Notes: a model not told the origin generated them from the sequence alone. A stretch of 64,000 nt of DNA from Pelagimonas phthalicica (GCF_004364805.1 NZ_SOAP01000001.1:1984001-2048000), one strand, 5' to 3'. Shown: positions 17,446-26,358, counted from the first letter of the stretch. Translations and numbers: made by a program.

Positions 17446-18696
17446 ATGACGATGTTTCGACAGTCAGCAACAGCTTTGACGGTAAGTCTGGCCTTGCTTG
17501 CCACGGGCCCAGCCTGGGCTACGGATCTCGAATTTGATCTGACGGGGCGGGTCAGCCTGTATGGCAAACGCGCAAGTTTGGCCGCAACAGACCTTGTGCC
17601 AGATCCCGATGCCTCGGGCTATCAGGATGCGCTGGCCGGGATGTCAGGTGTGATGGGCGCAAAGCTGAGCTATGGGCGTTTAAGCCTGGCCGCGCAGTTT
17701 CGCGCCGAGGCACGTGACGGACAAGTCGAGACTTTCACGGATGAAGCTTTTGCCGAGTTGCTTTTGGGTGAATCACTGTTCGTTTTCGGGGGGCGTCGCA
17801 TTTTGTCATACGGGCAGGCCTATGGGCTGAACCCGGCAGACGTTCTGCACGATCCCCTGTCGGAAAACAGGATTTTCCCCTCTGGTCAGGCCCGAAGCGA
17901 CGTGGAAGGAACCGAGATGATCGGTGCGGATCTGTTGTTTGACAACGGATCCAGCCTGTCCCTGATTTACGCCCCGGATAGCGAAGACCCGCGGCTGGGC
18001 ATCGAAGAAGACTTTGCCATGTTGCGCTTTTCCGGCCTGATGGCGGGCGGGGCGGGCGATTATTCTGTGGCATTGATAGACGGAAATCGGCCCGGTGCGG
18101 CACTGTCGTTCAGCTGGGGAATTGGCGATGCATCGGTCATCTATATGGATGCCACGTTCCGTAAGGGGCGCGATAAACAGGCTATTTCGGGCACGTCGCC
18201 CCTGGGGCATTTGTTGTTGGACACGCGGGATACCGACAAGGTCCATCCATTTGTTACCTTGGGGTTTGGCTACACCTTTGAAAATGGCGTATCTTTGAAT
18301 GCGGAATATACCCGTGACGCCGGCGGCTATTCGGACAGCGAATGGGACCGGATCGTCAGCGCGCTTGACACGATCACCCCAACCCAATCCGCCGTGCATG
18401 GCCAATCTTTGAACCAGCTCAACGGTTTGTTGAACCATTACACGCTGCGGCAGAATTACGGATTTCTGCGGGTCAGCCATGACTCCCTTTTTGGCAAACC
18501 TGTTAGCGGCGAATTGACGGTTCTGCACGGATTGGATGACGGCTCTGGCAGTTTGGGGCTGCGCTTGGAAATGCCATTGGGTGAACAAGCGACGCTCGGC
18601 CTGTCGGCCACACATAAATATGGCGGGGAGAACAGCGAGTTCACCCTGCGCCCCGAGGGTGATGCCCTTGCCATCTATACAACAATGAAGTTCTGA
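17446..18696 (+). CDS. Predicted outer-membrane beta-barrel protein
   Basis: A 416-aa protein with a signal peptide (cleavage near residue 26, PAWA|TD), many alternating hydrophobic strands with Gly/Tyr-rich turns, and a C-terminal phenylalanine (TTMKF), the features of an outer-membrane barrel. I do not recognise the family with certainty; the length and strand pattern fit a 14-18 stranded porin-like or DUF1302-like barrel. A short gap with GGAGAG precedes the start. Downstream of the LolA-like gene, it may be the outer-membrane end point of the export route. Confidence 0.6.
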   Translation: MTMFRQSATALTVSLALLATGPAWATDLEFDLTGRVSLYGKRASLAATDLVPDPDASGYQDALAGMSGVMGAKLSYGRLSLAAQFRAEARDGQVETFTDEAFAELLLGESLFVFGGRRILSYGQAYGLNPADVLHDPLSENRIFPSGQARSDVEGTEMIGADLLFDNGSSLSLIYAPDSEDPRLGIEEDFAMLRFSGLMAGGAGDYSVALIDGNRPGAALSFSWGIGDASVIYMDATFRKGRDKQAISGTSPLGHLLLDTRDTDKVHPFVTLGFGYTFENGVSLNAEYTRDAGGYSDSEWDRIVSALDTITPTQSAVHGQSLNQLNGLLNHYTLRQNYGFLRVSHDSLFGKPVSGELTVLHGLDDGSGSLGLRLEMPLGEQATLGLSATHKYGGENSEFTLRPEGDALAIYTTMKF

Positions 18697-18698
18697 TC

Positions 18699-19421
18699 AT
18701 GACCCTGATTGCGACACCGACCGCCGGAACCAAAGTCCTTTCCATCCGCGAGCAGCAGCGCAAAAGGCTGAACTGGCCAGGCGGCCCAGCCCAGCTGCAT
18801 ATGCAGCGCTTGCTGTCGAATTACCGGCTGCCGTCTCATATGCTGGATCAATTGACCAAACGTGACAGGCAAAGGCTCGAGCGGTCTCCGCGGCCAGACA
18901 AAACCCACCGGGCCCTGGCCGCGCGGGTCGAGTTGCGCCGGATGCTGGGGGCGGTTCTGGATATGCCTGGGCCTGAGATCGAGCTGGTCAATGACAGCGA
19001 AGGGCGGCCCGGTCTGCATCCACGCTATGGCGTACCGCGCGACGCGTTGGATTTTTCCATCAGTTACGGGGCATTTGGCTTTGCGGTCTGCATTACCGCA
19101 GGGCGCCGCGTTGGGTTGGATATCGAACGCTTCAGCCCCAAACAGGCCGACAGTTTTGACAAGCTCTTTGGCAGCCGTCAGGCCCGCCGCGCGCAAACGC
19201 ATTTCATTCCGCAAGAGCTTTGGACGCGTATGGAGGCCTATGGCAAAATGCAGGGCGAGGGGTTGGGATACGGTATGCAGAAACTGTTCAAGATCGCCAT
19301 GGACCCAAGCGCAGCCCCCATTCCGTGCCACTTTCTAGACTTTCGCATGGGCGTTGGCGTCTCGGCATCCGTTTGCCTGAGCGGTCCAGAGGCCGGGCCA
19401 CTAAGCTTGCGTCATGTCTAG
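18699..19421 (+). CDS. 4'-phosphopantetheinyl transferase (Sfp type)
   Basis: A 240-aa protein with the two signature blocks of Sfp-type transferases: GLDIERF (Mg2+-binding Asp and Glu) and LWTRMEAYGKMQGEG (the W-x3-EA-x2-K motif). Sfp-type enzymes attach the phosphopantetheine arm of CoA to carrier proteins of secondary pathways. As last gene of the operon, it is expected to activate the two DSVD-type ACPs at Ser51 and Ser55. The start at 18699 lies 2 bases after the barrel stop. The gene converges with luxR, with only 29 bp between, and no clear terminator is seen there. Confidence 0.83.
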   Translation: MTLIATPTAGTKVLSIREQQRKRLNWPGGPAQLHMQRLLSNYRLPSHMLDQLTKRDRQRLERSPRPDKTHRALAARVELRRMLGAVLDMPGPEIELVNDSEGRPGLHPRYGVPRDALDFSISYGAFGFAVCITAGRRVGLDIERFSPKQADSFDKLFGSRQARRAQTHFIPQELWTRMEAYGKMQGEGLGYGMQKLFKIAMDPSAAPIPCHFLDFRMGVGVSASVCLSGPEAGPLSLRHV

Positions 19422-19450
19422 GCCGGATGGCGACCACAGATGGGATAGGC

Positions 19451-20155
19451 TCAGATCAAACCCATCTGAGTCGCCTTGGTGACAGCCTGAGCAAGGGTCA
19501 CGCTGTCCAGTTTGACCCGCGCCATCTTGAGATAAGAGCGCACCGTGTGTTCGGACAAGGAAAGGATGATAGCGATCTCGGAATAGGATTTCCCAAGGGA
19601 CGTCCACTTCAGACATTCATATTCGCGCGGTGACAGATGTGGCACATCCCCTGCCTCGGCAAAGGCCTCAGAGACCCCTTTCATATGGAGATCATGCGCC
19701 AATAACTGCAATTGGCCACCTTTCACCGCGATAAAGTCACGAAAGGCTTCGTCATCGAGGTGAGAGTTGAGGGACAGGACGCTTCGCCGACCAATCTCAT
19801 CCTCGTAGGGGATTGAATACCCGCTCTGTCCGATCTTGAAGTCTTTGGATTTGGACAGAAAATCAAGTTCCGGGCCTGCCAGATCCAGATCGGACCAGAG
19901 GAACGCCTTTTTGGCGACGGTGGCCGCCTTCAAGACGGGGTCACTCGCCACAAGGTTGTTCAGTAAATAGAAGGTGACCCATTCCGGCGGATAAGTGGTT
20001 CTGACAAAGGGGTTGTCCATCTGCGCGGACACGCTGTTCATCAGGTGGAATGTGACAAAGTCGATTTCGCAACAGCCCTGTAACACCGCTATCGCATCCG
20101 CCACGCTGTTAGACAGCAACAGGTCGTTCAGTACGCTCTCATAGTCAAATGGCAT
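19451..20155 (-). CDS. LuxR-family quorum-sensing regulator (first locus)
   Basis: A 234-aa protein. Residues 1-160 form an autoinducer-binding domain with the expected pattern of aromatic and acidic residues (PEWVTFYLLN, then ASDPVL, then a Trp, then GYSIPY). Residues 170-234 form a LuxR/GerE helix-turn-helix (HLSPREYECLKW, SEHTVRSYLKMARVKL). The start at 20155 is chosen because AAGGAG lies 10 bases upstream; an earlier in-frame ATG at 20203 has none. It lies between the operon and luxI, on the opposite strand. It probably responds to the product of 20375-21055 and may bind the shared GGTACC-centred sites. Confidence 0.88.
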   Translation of the reverse strand: MPFDYESVLNDLLLSNSVADAIAVLQGCCEIDFVTFHLMNSVSAQMDNPFVRTTYPPEWVTFYLLNNLVASDPVLKAATVAKKAFLWSDLDLAGPELDFLSKSKDFKIGQSGYSIPYEDEIGRRSVLSLNSHLDDEAFRDFIAVKGGQLQLLAHDLHMKGVSEAFAEAGDVPHLSPREYECLKWTSLGKSYSEIAIILSLSEHTVRSYLKMARVKLDSVTLAQAVTKATQMGLI

Positions 20156-20277
20156 GGCACAGCCACTCCTTAACGAATCTCTCGGTACAGTTACCAAGTA
20201 CATCCGACAGGATCATGACAAAAGATGCAATCTACAGGCGACTATTTTTTCAAATTTTTTGTTGCAGGCAACCCCCC

Positions 20278-20333
20278 CAATTGTGTGTGGCGAAGGTGGT
20301 ACCATCAGGCGGGCGGATATTGGTAAAAGCAGC
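20278..20333 (+). promoter_or_regulatory. Candidate luxI operator/promoter shared with the operon
   Basis: This is the counterpart of 751-806: CAATTGTRTGTG, central GGTACC with a preserved 8-bp dyad (TGGTACCA), and GGATATYGG, ending about 40 bases before the luxI start. The rest of the luxR-luxI intergenic region (20156-20277) is A/T-rich with T-runs around 20245-20262 and shows no other clear element. A LuxR-type regulator acting here would give positive feedback on luxI while also controlling the biosynthetic operon. That wiring is inferred. Confidence 0.5.
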
Positions 20334-20374
20334 GCGACGGTAGGTTTTTCTCAAGCTGCAAGGGACTTGAGAAA

Positions 20375-21055
20375 ATGTTCACTACCATCCAACCACATGA
20401 AGTTGCTAACAAAATCGAACTTGTTATGGAAGTGTTTAAGTTGCGCAAGAAAGTGTTCGCAGATCAACTCAACTGGGAGGTTCCAGTCAACGGCGATCTG
20501 GAAATCGATGCCTATGACGCTGAGAACGCCAGCTACTTCGTTTGGTGCAGCGATGACGGCAAGACACTTTATGGTTGTGTTCGCCTCATGACGACTGCCG
20601 GTCCGACCCTGTTGCATGATGTCTTTGGGCGCACCCATGAGTTCAGCGACGACCTGAAACAGCATGACGTATGGGAAGGCACACGGATGTGCGTGGACGA
20701 AGACGCCATTTCCCGCGACTTCCCGGATATGGATCCAGGGCGCGCCTTCTCGCTGCTCTTGTTGGGTCTGTGCGAGGTGGGGCTGTTCCACGGGATCAAT
20801 CGTTTGGTGTCCAACTTTGAACCTTGCATGAGCCGTGTCTACCGCCGCGCTGGTCTGAAATACGACATGCACGGCAAGGCAGATGGCTATGGCAAGCGTC
20901 CTGTTTGCTGCGCCTCCTTCGCTGTGAACGAAACCGTGCTCGAAGAAATGCGCACCAAGCTTGGTGTGGATCTTCCCCTGTACCGAGCGCCAGCCACCGC
21001 AATCCGTTTGGTCTCGCCTGACAATTCGGGTGCCCCAATGCGCAATGCGGCCTGA
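20375..21055 (+). CDS. LuxI-family acyl-homoserine lactone synthase (first locus)
   Basis: A 226-aa protein with all ten canonical LuxI residues at their usual numbers: Arg24, Phe28, Trp34, Glu43, Asp45, Asp48, Arg70, Phe84, Glu101 and Arg104. It should make an N-acyl-homoserine lactone from S-adenosylmethionine and acyl-ACP. Acyl chain length cannot be predicted. The upstream candidate operator is shared with the 18.5-kb acyl-ACP operon. A TPR-like gene follows 22 bp downstream and is probably co-transcribed. Confidence 0.92.
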   Translation: MFTTIQPHEVANKIELVMEVFKLRKKVFADQLNWEVPVNGDLEIDAYDAENASYFVWCSDDGKTLYGCVRLMTTAGPTLLHDVFGRTHEFSDDLKQHDVWEGTRMCVDEDAISRDFPDMDPGRAFSLLLLGLCEVGLFHGINRLVSNFEPCMSRVYRRAGLKYDMHGKADGYGKRPVCCASFAVNETVLEEMRTKLGVDLPLYRAPATAIRLVSPDNSGAPMRNAA

Positions 21056-21077
21056 TTCAAGTTAAGTAAGAAGAAAA

Positions 21078-21593
21078 ATGAAGCAAAGCTACAGAAACGC
21101 AATCGAGCAGGGCGGGGATTTGATCCCCGCCGCACTTGGCAAAGCGGAGCGGTTATTGGCCAAGTCGCCCGATGACCCCCGCGCCAAAGCCTATAAGGGC
21201 AGCCTACTGGTACTGATGGCACAAGGGTTGCACCCCCCCAAGCAACGAATCTACCGCAACAGCGGGCAGAGTTTGGTGACCGAAGCTCTTGAAAATGCGG
21301 ATGCCAGCAAACCGTGGTTTTCAGAGCTTGTTTTTGTCGCCTCAATGTCGGTCCTGACTTTGGAGCTAGCGGACTCAACACAGGCCTTGTTGAAACAAAG
21401 GATCCAGGCCGCAATTGACAATCCCGGCTTCAACGACTTGTCGCCTTTTGAAAAGGTTGGTCTGCTCTGCGTTGCTGCGAAGATGATTGAAGCTGAAGAT
21501 CCCTCAAACCAGAGCACCGCGTTCCTGACCAAAGCAAAGGAAACCGATCCTGCGCTATTGGAACAAGCCTTGAGTCGGCTCAGGCCGGTTTGA
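21078..21593 (+). CDS. TPR-like protein downstream of luxI
   Basis: A 171-aa helical protein without a signal peptide. The segment SPDDPRAKAYKGSLLVLMAQ resembles the AYLGS segments of the two TPR-like proteins in the main operon (9577-10365 and 14164-14757), which suggests a common origin. It may therefore belong to the same system, but it lacks an export signal and would act in the cytoplasm. AAGAAG lies about 8 bases before the start. No enzyme motif is visible. An inverted repeat (GCGCT/AGCGC, about 21651-21667) follows without a T-run. Confidence 0.5.
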   Translation: MKQSYRNAIEQGGDLIPAALGKAERLLAKSPDDPRAKAYKGSLLVLMAQGLHPPKQRIYRNSGQSLVTEALENADASKPWFSELVFVASMSVLTLELADSTQALLKQRIQAAIDNPGFNDLSPFEKVGLLCVAAKMIEAEDPSNQSTAFLTKAKETDPALLEQALSRLRPV

Positions 21594-21689
21594 GCCTGTG
21601 TTCAACGGGCGACCTAGCCAAAGTTGGCCGAACTCATGGACGGGCGCTAATAATGAGCGCTGGCCTACGGGGCCTTGGCGCACATCTCT

Positions 21690-22634
21690 TCAAAGATCAA
21701 GGACAAGCCGCGCCGATTTTGCACGCGACACACAGGTGCACATGAAACTGTTTGTCGCTTGTTCTTCGGAGGACAAAATTCCGTCTCGGTGGTCGACCTC
21801 TCCATTGATGACATCCACTATGCATGACCCACACAGCCCCTCAGAGCATCCGAAATCGACCGAAATATCATTGGCTTGTAGCACACTGAGAATGCTGTCT
21901 TCCGGACCGACGTCATAGACTGCGCCGGTTGAACGAAGCTCGACTTCGAAACTCTCATTCTCGTCTTCCGATGCGTTTTCAACCGCGGCAAAACGTTCGA
22001 AATGCACCTGACCGCCTTTGAGCAACGAAGAGCCGTCAAGAACGGCGTTTAGCATTGGTTCGGGGCCGCAGGTATAGACGTCGCTGCCTTCGGGCAGGTC
22101 GCTCAGGACCGATTGCAGGTCAAACATGCCATCCCGGTCATCGCAATGCGGGTGATATTTGTCGCCCAGATCGAGTTGGTGAAATTCTTGGTCCATAGCG
22201 GCCAAATCCATGCTTCGCGCCAAATAATAGACCTGAAATGCGCGCCCCTCATCCCGCAAGGCGCGGGCCATTGCCACCAGGGGCGTGGCACCGATACCGC
22301 CTGCGATCAGGGTGACAAAGGTTTTGCCGGGTTTCAGGGCAAAGTGATTGCGTGGCCCGCCCAGTTGAACCTCGGCCCCAACCTCAAGCCCGTGCATGGC
22401 GCGCGATCCGCCACGGCCCTCATCCTCGCGTTTGACCGCGACATGCAGCACGCTTTGATCATCTGACCAATCCCACAGGGAATATTGGCGGGTCAAACCC
22501 TCGCCCAGATGCACATCGACATGCGCTCCGGGTTCCAACCCGTCGCATCGCCCGTTCAAAAGCGCGAAAGCAAAATCCGACGTGTCCGGGCTCAGCGCGG
22601 TTTTTGAGATCAAACGAGCGGGCATGGTTTGCAT
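21690..22634 (-). CDS. PDR/VanB-type ferredoxin reductase (oxygenase electron donor)
   Basis: A 314-aa flavin and iron-sulfur reductase. Domains in order: flavin-binding barrel (RQYSLWDW), NAD(P)H-binding domain (AGGIGATPLVAMARAL, then CGPEPML) and a C-terminal plant-type [2Fe-2S] ferredoxin domain (CSEGLCGSC with a later Cys). This is the order of phthalate dioxygenase reductase and VanB. The start at 22634 gives a normal family N-terminus; the longer frame to 22760 has extra unrelated residues. It is divergent from the LysR gene and probably passes electrons to the Rieske oxygenase at 23756-24910. Confidence 0.87.
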   Translation of the reverse strand: MQTMPARLISKTALSPDTSDFAFALLNGRCDGLEPGAHVDVHLGEGLTRQYSLWDWSDDQSVLHVAVKREDEGRGGSRAMHGLEVGAEVQLGGPRNHFALKPGKTFVTLIAGGIGATPLVAMARALRDEGRAFQVYYLARSMDLAAMDQEFHQLDLGDKYHPHCDDRDGMFDLQSVLSDLPEGSDVYTCGPEPMLNAVLDGSSLLKGGQVHFERFAAVENASEDENESFEVELRSTGAVYDVGPEDSILSVLQANDISVDFGCSEGLCGSCIVDVINGEVDHRDGILSSEEQATNSFMCTCVSRAKSARLVLDL

Positions 22635-22758
22635 GGGAGCCCCCAATTTCTGGTGCAGGAATTTCAGAGAGGCAAACACCAGTTGCCCTTTGCGCGCAAT
22701 TCGGAAAATACTCAAACAGAGTTTAGATGAACTCACCCGTGCAACCAAAAGGCAGCCC

Positions 22759-23664
22759 ATGTCGCGACGTCACTACGATCTTCCGCCATTCACGACCTTA
22801 GCGGCATTCGAAGCCGCCGCGCGGCATCTGAGCTTTAAGAATGCGGCACAGGATCTATCGGTGACGCCCGGTGCGGTGAGCCATCAAATCAAAGCGCTGG
22901 AGGGAGAGCTGGGCACGCCTCTGTTTCGCCGCCAGCACCGTGGTGTTGAGCTGACACAAGAAGGCGAGGCGCTGTATGAAACCTTGGCAGCGAGTTTCGG
23001 GCAAATCTCGCGACAATTGGCGCGCATCCGTCAGGTTGGCGGCAGTGAGACTGTAACCGTCGGGTCCACCACTGCGGTCGCCGCGCTATGGTTGTCTCCG
23101 ACGATCATTGATTTTTGGAGAGAATATCCCGAAATCAACGTCAATCAAGTGACCCAAGACACGCCTTTTATGTCCGTGCAAGGGTTTGATTTTATAATAA
23201 GTTACGGGCGTTTATCAAATCGGCCCGACACGCATACCCCGATCTACCGTGATGACCTTGTTCCAGTCGCTGCGCCCGAACTTGCTCACCAACTTGCCTC
23301 TTGCAGCTTAGATGACCTTGCAAACCAGCGGTTGATCCATCTCAAGGCGCACAACCCTTCTTGGACACAGTGGGAGGAATGGTTTCAGCGCCTTGATTTC
23401 AAAGGTACACTTGGTCAGGGGGCGAGCGTCACCAGCTATTCGGTCGCGCTGCAGATTGCCCGTAAAGGGGCAGGTGTCGCCCTTGGCTGGCGTCGCCTTG
23501 TGCAGCCTATGTTGGACAGTGGCAAGCTGGCAATCATAGAGCCGTTTTCAGTAACGGCCCCGCACCAATTCTATCTTGTTGGTCCACCTGATGAGGCTCT
23601 TTCGGAGAATGCCAAAGCGCTCAAACAGTGGCTGATGTCTGGGTTCGACAAGGTATCGATTTAG
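22759..23664 (+). CDS. LysR-family regulator (GcvA-like)
   Basis: A 301-aa protein with an N-terminal winged helix (FEAAARHLSFKNAAQDLSVT, then GAVSHQIKALE) and a C-terminal effector-binding domain, typical LysR length. The sequence pattern is of the GcvA branch, which often controls a neighbouring oxidation pathway. It sits between the divergent reductase and the downstream Rieske gene, so it probably controls both transcription units. The start at 22759 is chosen over upstream ATGs that would read into the reductase gene. The inducer is unknown but probably the oxygenase substrate. Confidence 0.85.
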   Translation: MSRRHYDLPPFTTLAAFEAAARHLSFKNAAQDLSVTPGAVSHQIKALEGELGTPLFRRQHRGVELTQEGEALYETLAASFGQISRQLARIRQVGGSETVTVGSTTAVAALWLSPTIIDFWREYPEINVNQVTQDTPFMSVQGFDFIISYGRLSNRPDTHTPIYRDDLVPVAAPELAHQLASCSLDDLANQRLIHLKAHNPSWTQWEEWFQRLDFKGTLGQGASVTSYSVALQIARKGAGVALGWRRLVQPMLDSGKLAIIEPFSVTAPHQFYLVGPPDEALSENAKALKQWLMSGFDKVSI

Positions 23665-23755
23665 GCAGGCTCAACCCAGATTTAGAATTTCCGATATTGA
23701 GAGAATCCCGTGATCGCCTCCAATGAGTGCCAAGACTTGCACCAAGGAGAGTTCG

Positions 23756-24910
23756 ATGAACACGCATGCCCCCCTGTCCTCCGTCCTCACCGACGTCAAC
23801 ACCGCCAATGGCCTGCCGAACGCGCATTACATTGATCCCGCGATCTTTGACGAGGAAAAACGCTCGGTCCTGTTTGCGAATTGGTCGGGCATCGGCTTTG
23901 GCAAAGACATTCCCGAGGCGGGTGATGCCAAACCGGTCGATTTTCTCGGCATGCCAATCCTGCTGGTGCGTGACCGGAATGGCGATATCGGTGTCTTTCA
24001 AAACACCTGCCGGCATCGCGGCATGATCCTGGTCGACAAACCGCAAAAGATCCGCGGGGCCATTCGCTGCCCCTATCACAGCTGGTGTTATGGTCTTGAT
24101 GGCGCGCTGCGCACCACGCCGCATGTTGGCGGACCGGGTCACAACACGCATGAAGACGTCAATATGGACGACCTCGGCCTGCTGCGCATCCGCTCTTATG
24201 TGTGGCGCGACGTGATTTTTGTAAATGTCGATGGCCAGGCAGCGGATTTCGAAGAGGTCCATGGGGAACTGCTGGAACGCTGGTCCGAGTTTGAACAACC
24301 CGTCCATCATGGCGGTGCCGTGTCTTCGTTCAAACTCGAGGTGGCCACCAATTGGAAGCTCGCCGTCGAGAATTATTGCGAAAGCTATCATTTGCCTTGG
24401 GTCCATCCCGGCCTGAACAGCTATTCGCGTCTTGAGGATCACTACAATATCGAAAAACGCGGCCATTACTCCGGGCAGGGCACCCTGGTCTATCGCCAGC
24501 TCAAAGACGACAACGGCTTGTCGTTCCCGGATTTCGAAGGTTTGGGCAGCCAGTGGGATGAGGGAGCGGAATATATCGCGCTTTATCCAAATGTTCTTTT
24601 GGGTGTTCAGCGTGACCACGCCTTTGCCATCGTGTTAGAGCCCAAGGAGTGCGGGCGGACGACCGAGCATATCGAGCTCTATTACGCTCAGTCCGTGGAA
24701 GAGACACCGGATTTGGCGGATCTGCGCGAAGCCAATGCCAAGCTTTGGAAAACAGTTTTCGAAGAAGACATCTTTGTCGTTGAAGGCATGCAAAAAGGCC
24801 GCCATGGTGAGCTGTTTGATGGTGGGCGTTTCTCTCCGGCGATGGATGGGCCAACGCATAATTTCCATCATTGGGTGGCCAGCCAGATCGAAAAGGGGCG
24901 CTCGGCGTGA
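23756..24910 (+). CDS. Rieske non-heme iron oxygenase, large subunit
   Basis: A 384-aa protein. Rieske cluster ligands Cys85, His87, Cys105 and His108 (C-x-H-x17-C-x2-H) are intact, and ESYHLPWVH gives the mononuclear iron ligands His212 and His217 with the bridging carboxylate Glu209. AAGGAG precedes the start at 23756. Overall it looks like the choline monooxygenase/GbcA branch that oxidises or demethylates quaternary amines, rather than true aromatic-ring dioxygenases, and no small subunit is nearby. The aldehyde dehydrogenase directly downstream (GTGA overlap) would oxidise the aldehyde product. The exact substrate is not known. Confidence 0.8.
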   Translation: MNTHAPLSSVLTDVNTANGLPNAHYIDPAIFDEEKRSVLFANWSGIGFGKDIPEAGDAKPVDFLGMPILLVRDRNGDIGVFQNTCRHRGMILVDKPQKIRGAIRCPYHSWCYGLDGALRTTPHVGGPGHNTHEDVNMDDLGLLRIRSYVWRDVIFVNVDGQAADFEEVHGELLERWSEFEQPVHHGGAVSSFKLEVATNWKLAVENYCESYHLPWVHPGLNSYSRLEDHYNIEKRGHYSGQGTLVYRQLKDDNGLSFPDFEGLGSQWDEGAEYIALYPNVLLGVQRDHAFAIVLEPKECGRTTEHIELYYAQSVEETPDLADLREANAKLWKTVFEEDIFVVEGMQKGRHGELFDGGRFSPAMDGPTHNFHHWVASQIEKGRSA

Positions 24911-26358
24911 GTGAATTCTTTAAGGACGGTCTGGCACGGAACTATGTGGCAGGCGATTGGGTCGACGGGGATGAAGGTGCCCGAATTTCAGTCGAAGATC
25001 CGGGGCTAGAGACCCCTGTCGGCGATTGTGCCCTAGCGGGTGAGGCGAGCCTGGCCAAAGCGTTGGAAGGCGCACGAAAATCGTTCGAGCGCGGCGATCT
25101 GGCGGACATGGCCCCGGCTGCGCTTAGCCGTCTGATGCAGCGCGTCGCGAATGAGATTAGAGCCATTGCTGACGAAGGCGCAGAGCTGCTTTGCCGTGAG
25201 AGCGGCAAGACGCTTTCAGCCGCCGGGGAAGAGTTTGAAGAGGCGGCGCAGTATTTCGAATATTACGGCGGCGTCGCCGATAAGATCGAAGGCAAATCCA
25301 TCCCGCTGGGGCCGGATTACGCCGATTACACCGTCTATGAACCTTTTGGCGTTTCTGCCCAGATCGTTCCGTGGAACTTCCCCGTCTCGATTGCAGCCCG
25401 TTCCTTGGCGCCTTCTATGGCGGCAGGTAATTCCACCATTATCAAATCCCCCGAACTTGATCCCATGGCGCTGGCCATGTTGGGGGTTGCGCTGGAACGG
25501 GCAGAGGTTCCCAAAGGTGCGGTTTCGATCCTGAACGGTATCGGCGGCGATCTGGGCGCGCGTCTGGTGGCCAGTTCCGAGATTGATCAGATCGTCTTTA
25601 CAGGGTCGGTTCCGACCGGGCAGGCGATCCTGCGCGCGGCGGCTGATACCGTGACTCCGTCACTGATGGAGTTGGGCGGTAAATCCGCTGCTGTTGTCTT
25701 TGAAGATGCCAATCTTGATACGGTCATTTCCAGCCTGCAAAGCGGGATTTTCTACAATGCGGGGCAGGTGTGTTCAGCCATGGCGCGGGTGCTTGTGCAT
25801 CGCTCGATCTATGACGAGGCGGTCGCGCGGGCGGCGGAGATGGCCAACGGTCTTAGCATTGGGCACGGGTTGGACAACCCGGATCACACGCCCGTTGCCT
25901 CGGCCCTGCAATTGGATCGCGTGGAAGAGCTGACATCTTCTGCGCATCAGGATGGCGCGCGCATAGCCGCAGGTGGCGCGCGGTTGGAGCGGACGGGTCA
26001 TTTTATGGCGCCGACGATTCTGGCGGATGTGGCCCCTATCAGCCGGGTGGCGCAGGAAGAGATCTTTGGCCCGGTGACCTGTTTCACACCGTTCGACACT
26101 GAGGCCGAGGCCATCGCCATCGCAAATGGGACAGAATTCGGCCTGGTCGCCGGTATTTTTACCCGAGATCTGGCGCGGTCGCATCGCGTTGCGCGCAAAT
26201 TACGGGCTGGGCAGGTCTTTGTGAATGAATGGTTCGCGGGCGGGATATCGACACCGTTTGGTGGCGTCGGGAAATCCGGCTTTGGGCGCGAAAAAGGGCT
26301 CGAGGCGCTGTTCAACTATGTGCGCACCAAAAACATCGCGATCTCATTGAAAGAATAG
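24907..26358 (+). CDS. NAD(P)-dependent aldehyde dehydrogenase
   Basis: A 483-aa aldehyde dehydrogenase starting with GTG at 24907, overlapping the oxygenase stop (GTGA). Diagnostic segments are PWNFPVSIAARSLAPSMAAG, FTGSVPTGQ, MELGGKSAAVVF (catalytic Glu) and NAGQVCSA (catalytic Cys). It belongs to the betaine-aldehyde/NAD-dependent semialdehyde branch. In context it should oxidise the aldehyde released by the Rieske enzyme, either formaldehyde-like from N-demethylation or an amino-aldehyde. Substrate range cannot be decided from sequence. Confidence 0.87.
   Translation: MSEFFKDGLARNYVAGDWVDGDEGARISVEDPGLETPVGDCALAGEASLAKALEGARKSFERGDLADMAPAALSRLMQRVANEIRAIADEGAELLCRESGKTLSAAGEEFEEAAQYFEYYGGVADKIEGKSIPLGPDYADYTVYEPFGVSAQIVPWNFPVSIAARSLAPSMAAGNSTIIKSPELDPMALAMLGVALERAEVPKGAVSILNGIGGDLGARLVASSEIDQIVFTGSVPTGQAILRAAADTVTPSLMELGGKSAAVVFEDANLDTVISSLQSGIFYNAGQVCSAMARVLVHRSIYDEAVARAAEMANGLSIGHGLDNPDHTPVASALQLDRVEELTSSAHQDGARIAAGGARLERTGHFMAPTILADVAPISRVAQEEIFGPVTCFTPFDTEAEAIAIANGTEFGLVAGIFTRDLARSHRVARKLRAGQVFVNEWFAGGISTPFGGVGKSGFGREKGLEALFNYVRTKNIAISLKE

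Noticed and set aside
879-19421. Canonical aryl-polyene cluster
   Set aside because: No ammonia lyase or aromatic starter ligase, no glycosyltransferase and no MMPL exporter were found. The similarity is limited to the shared type II core and the LolA-like protein.
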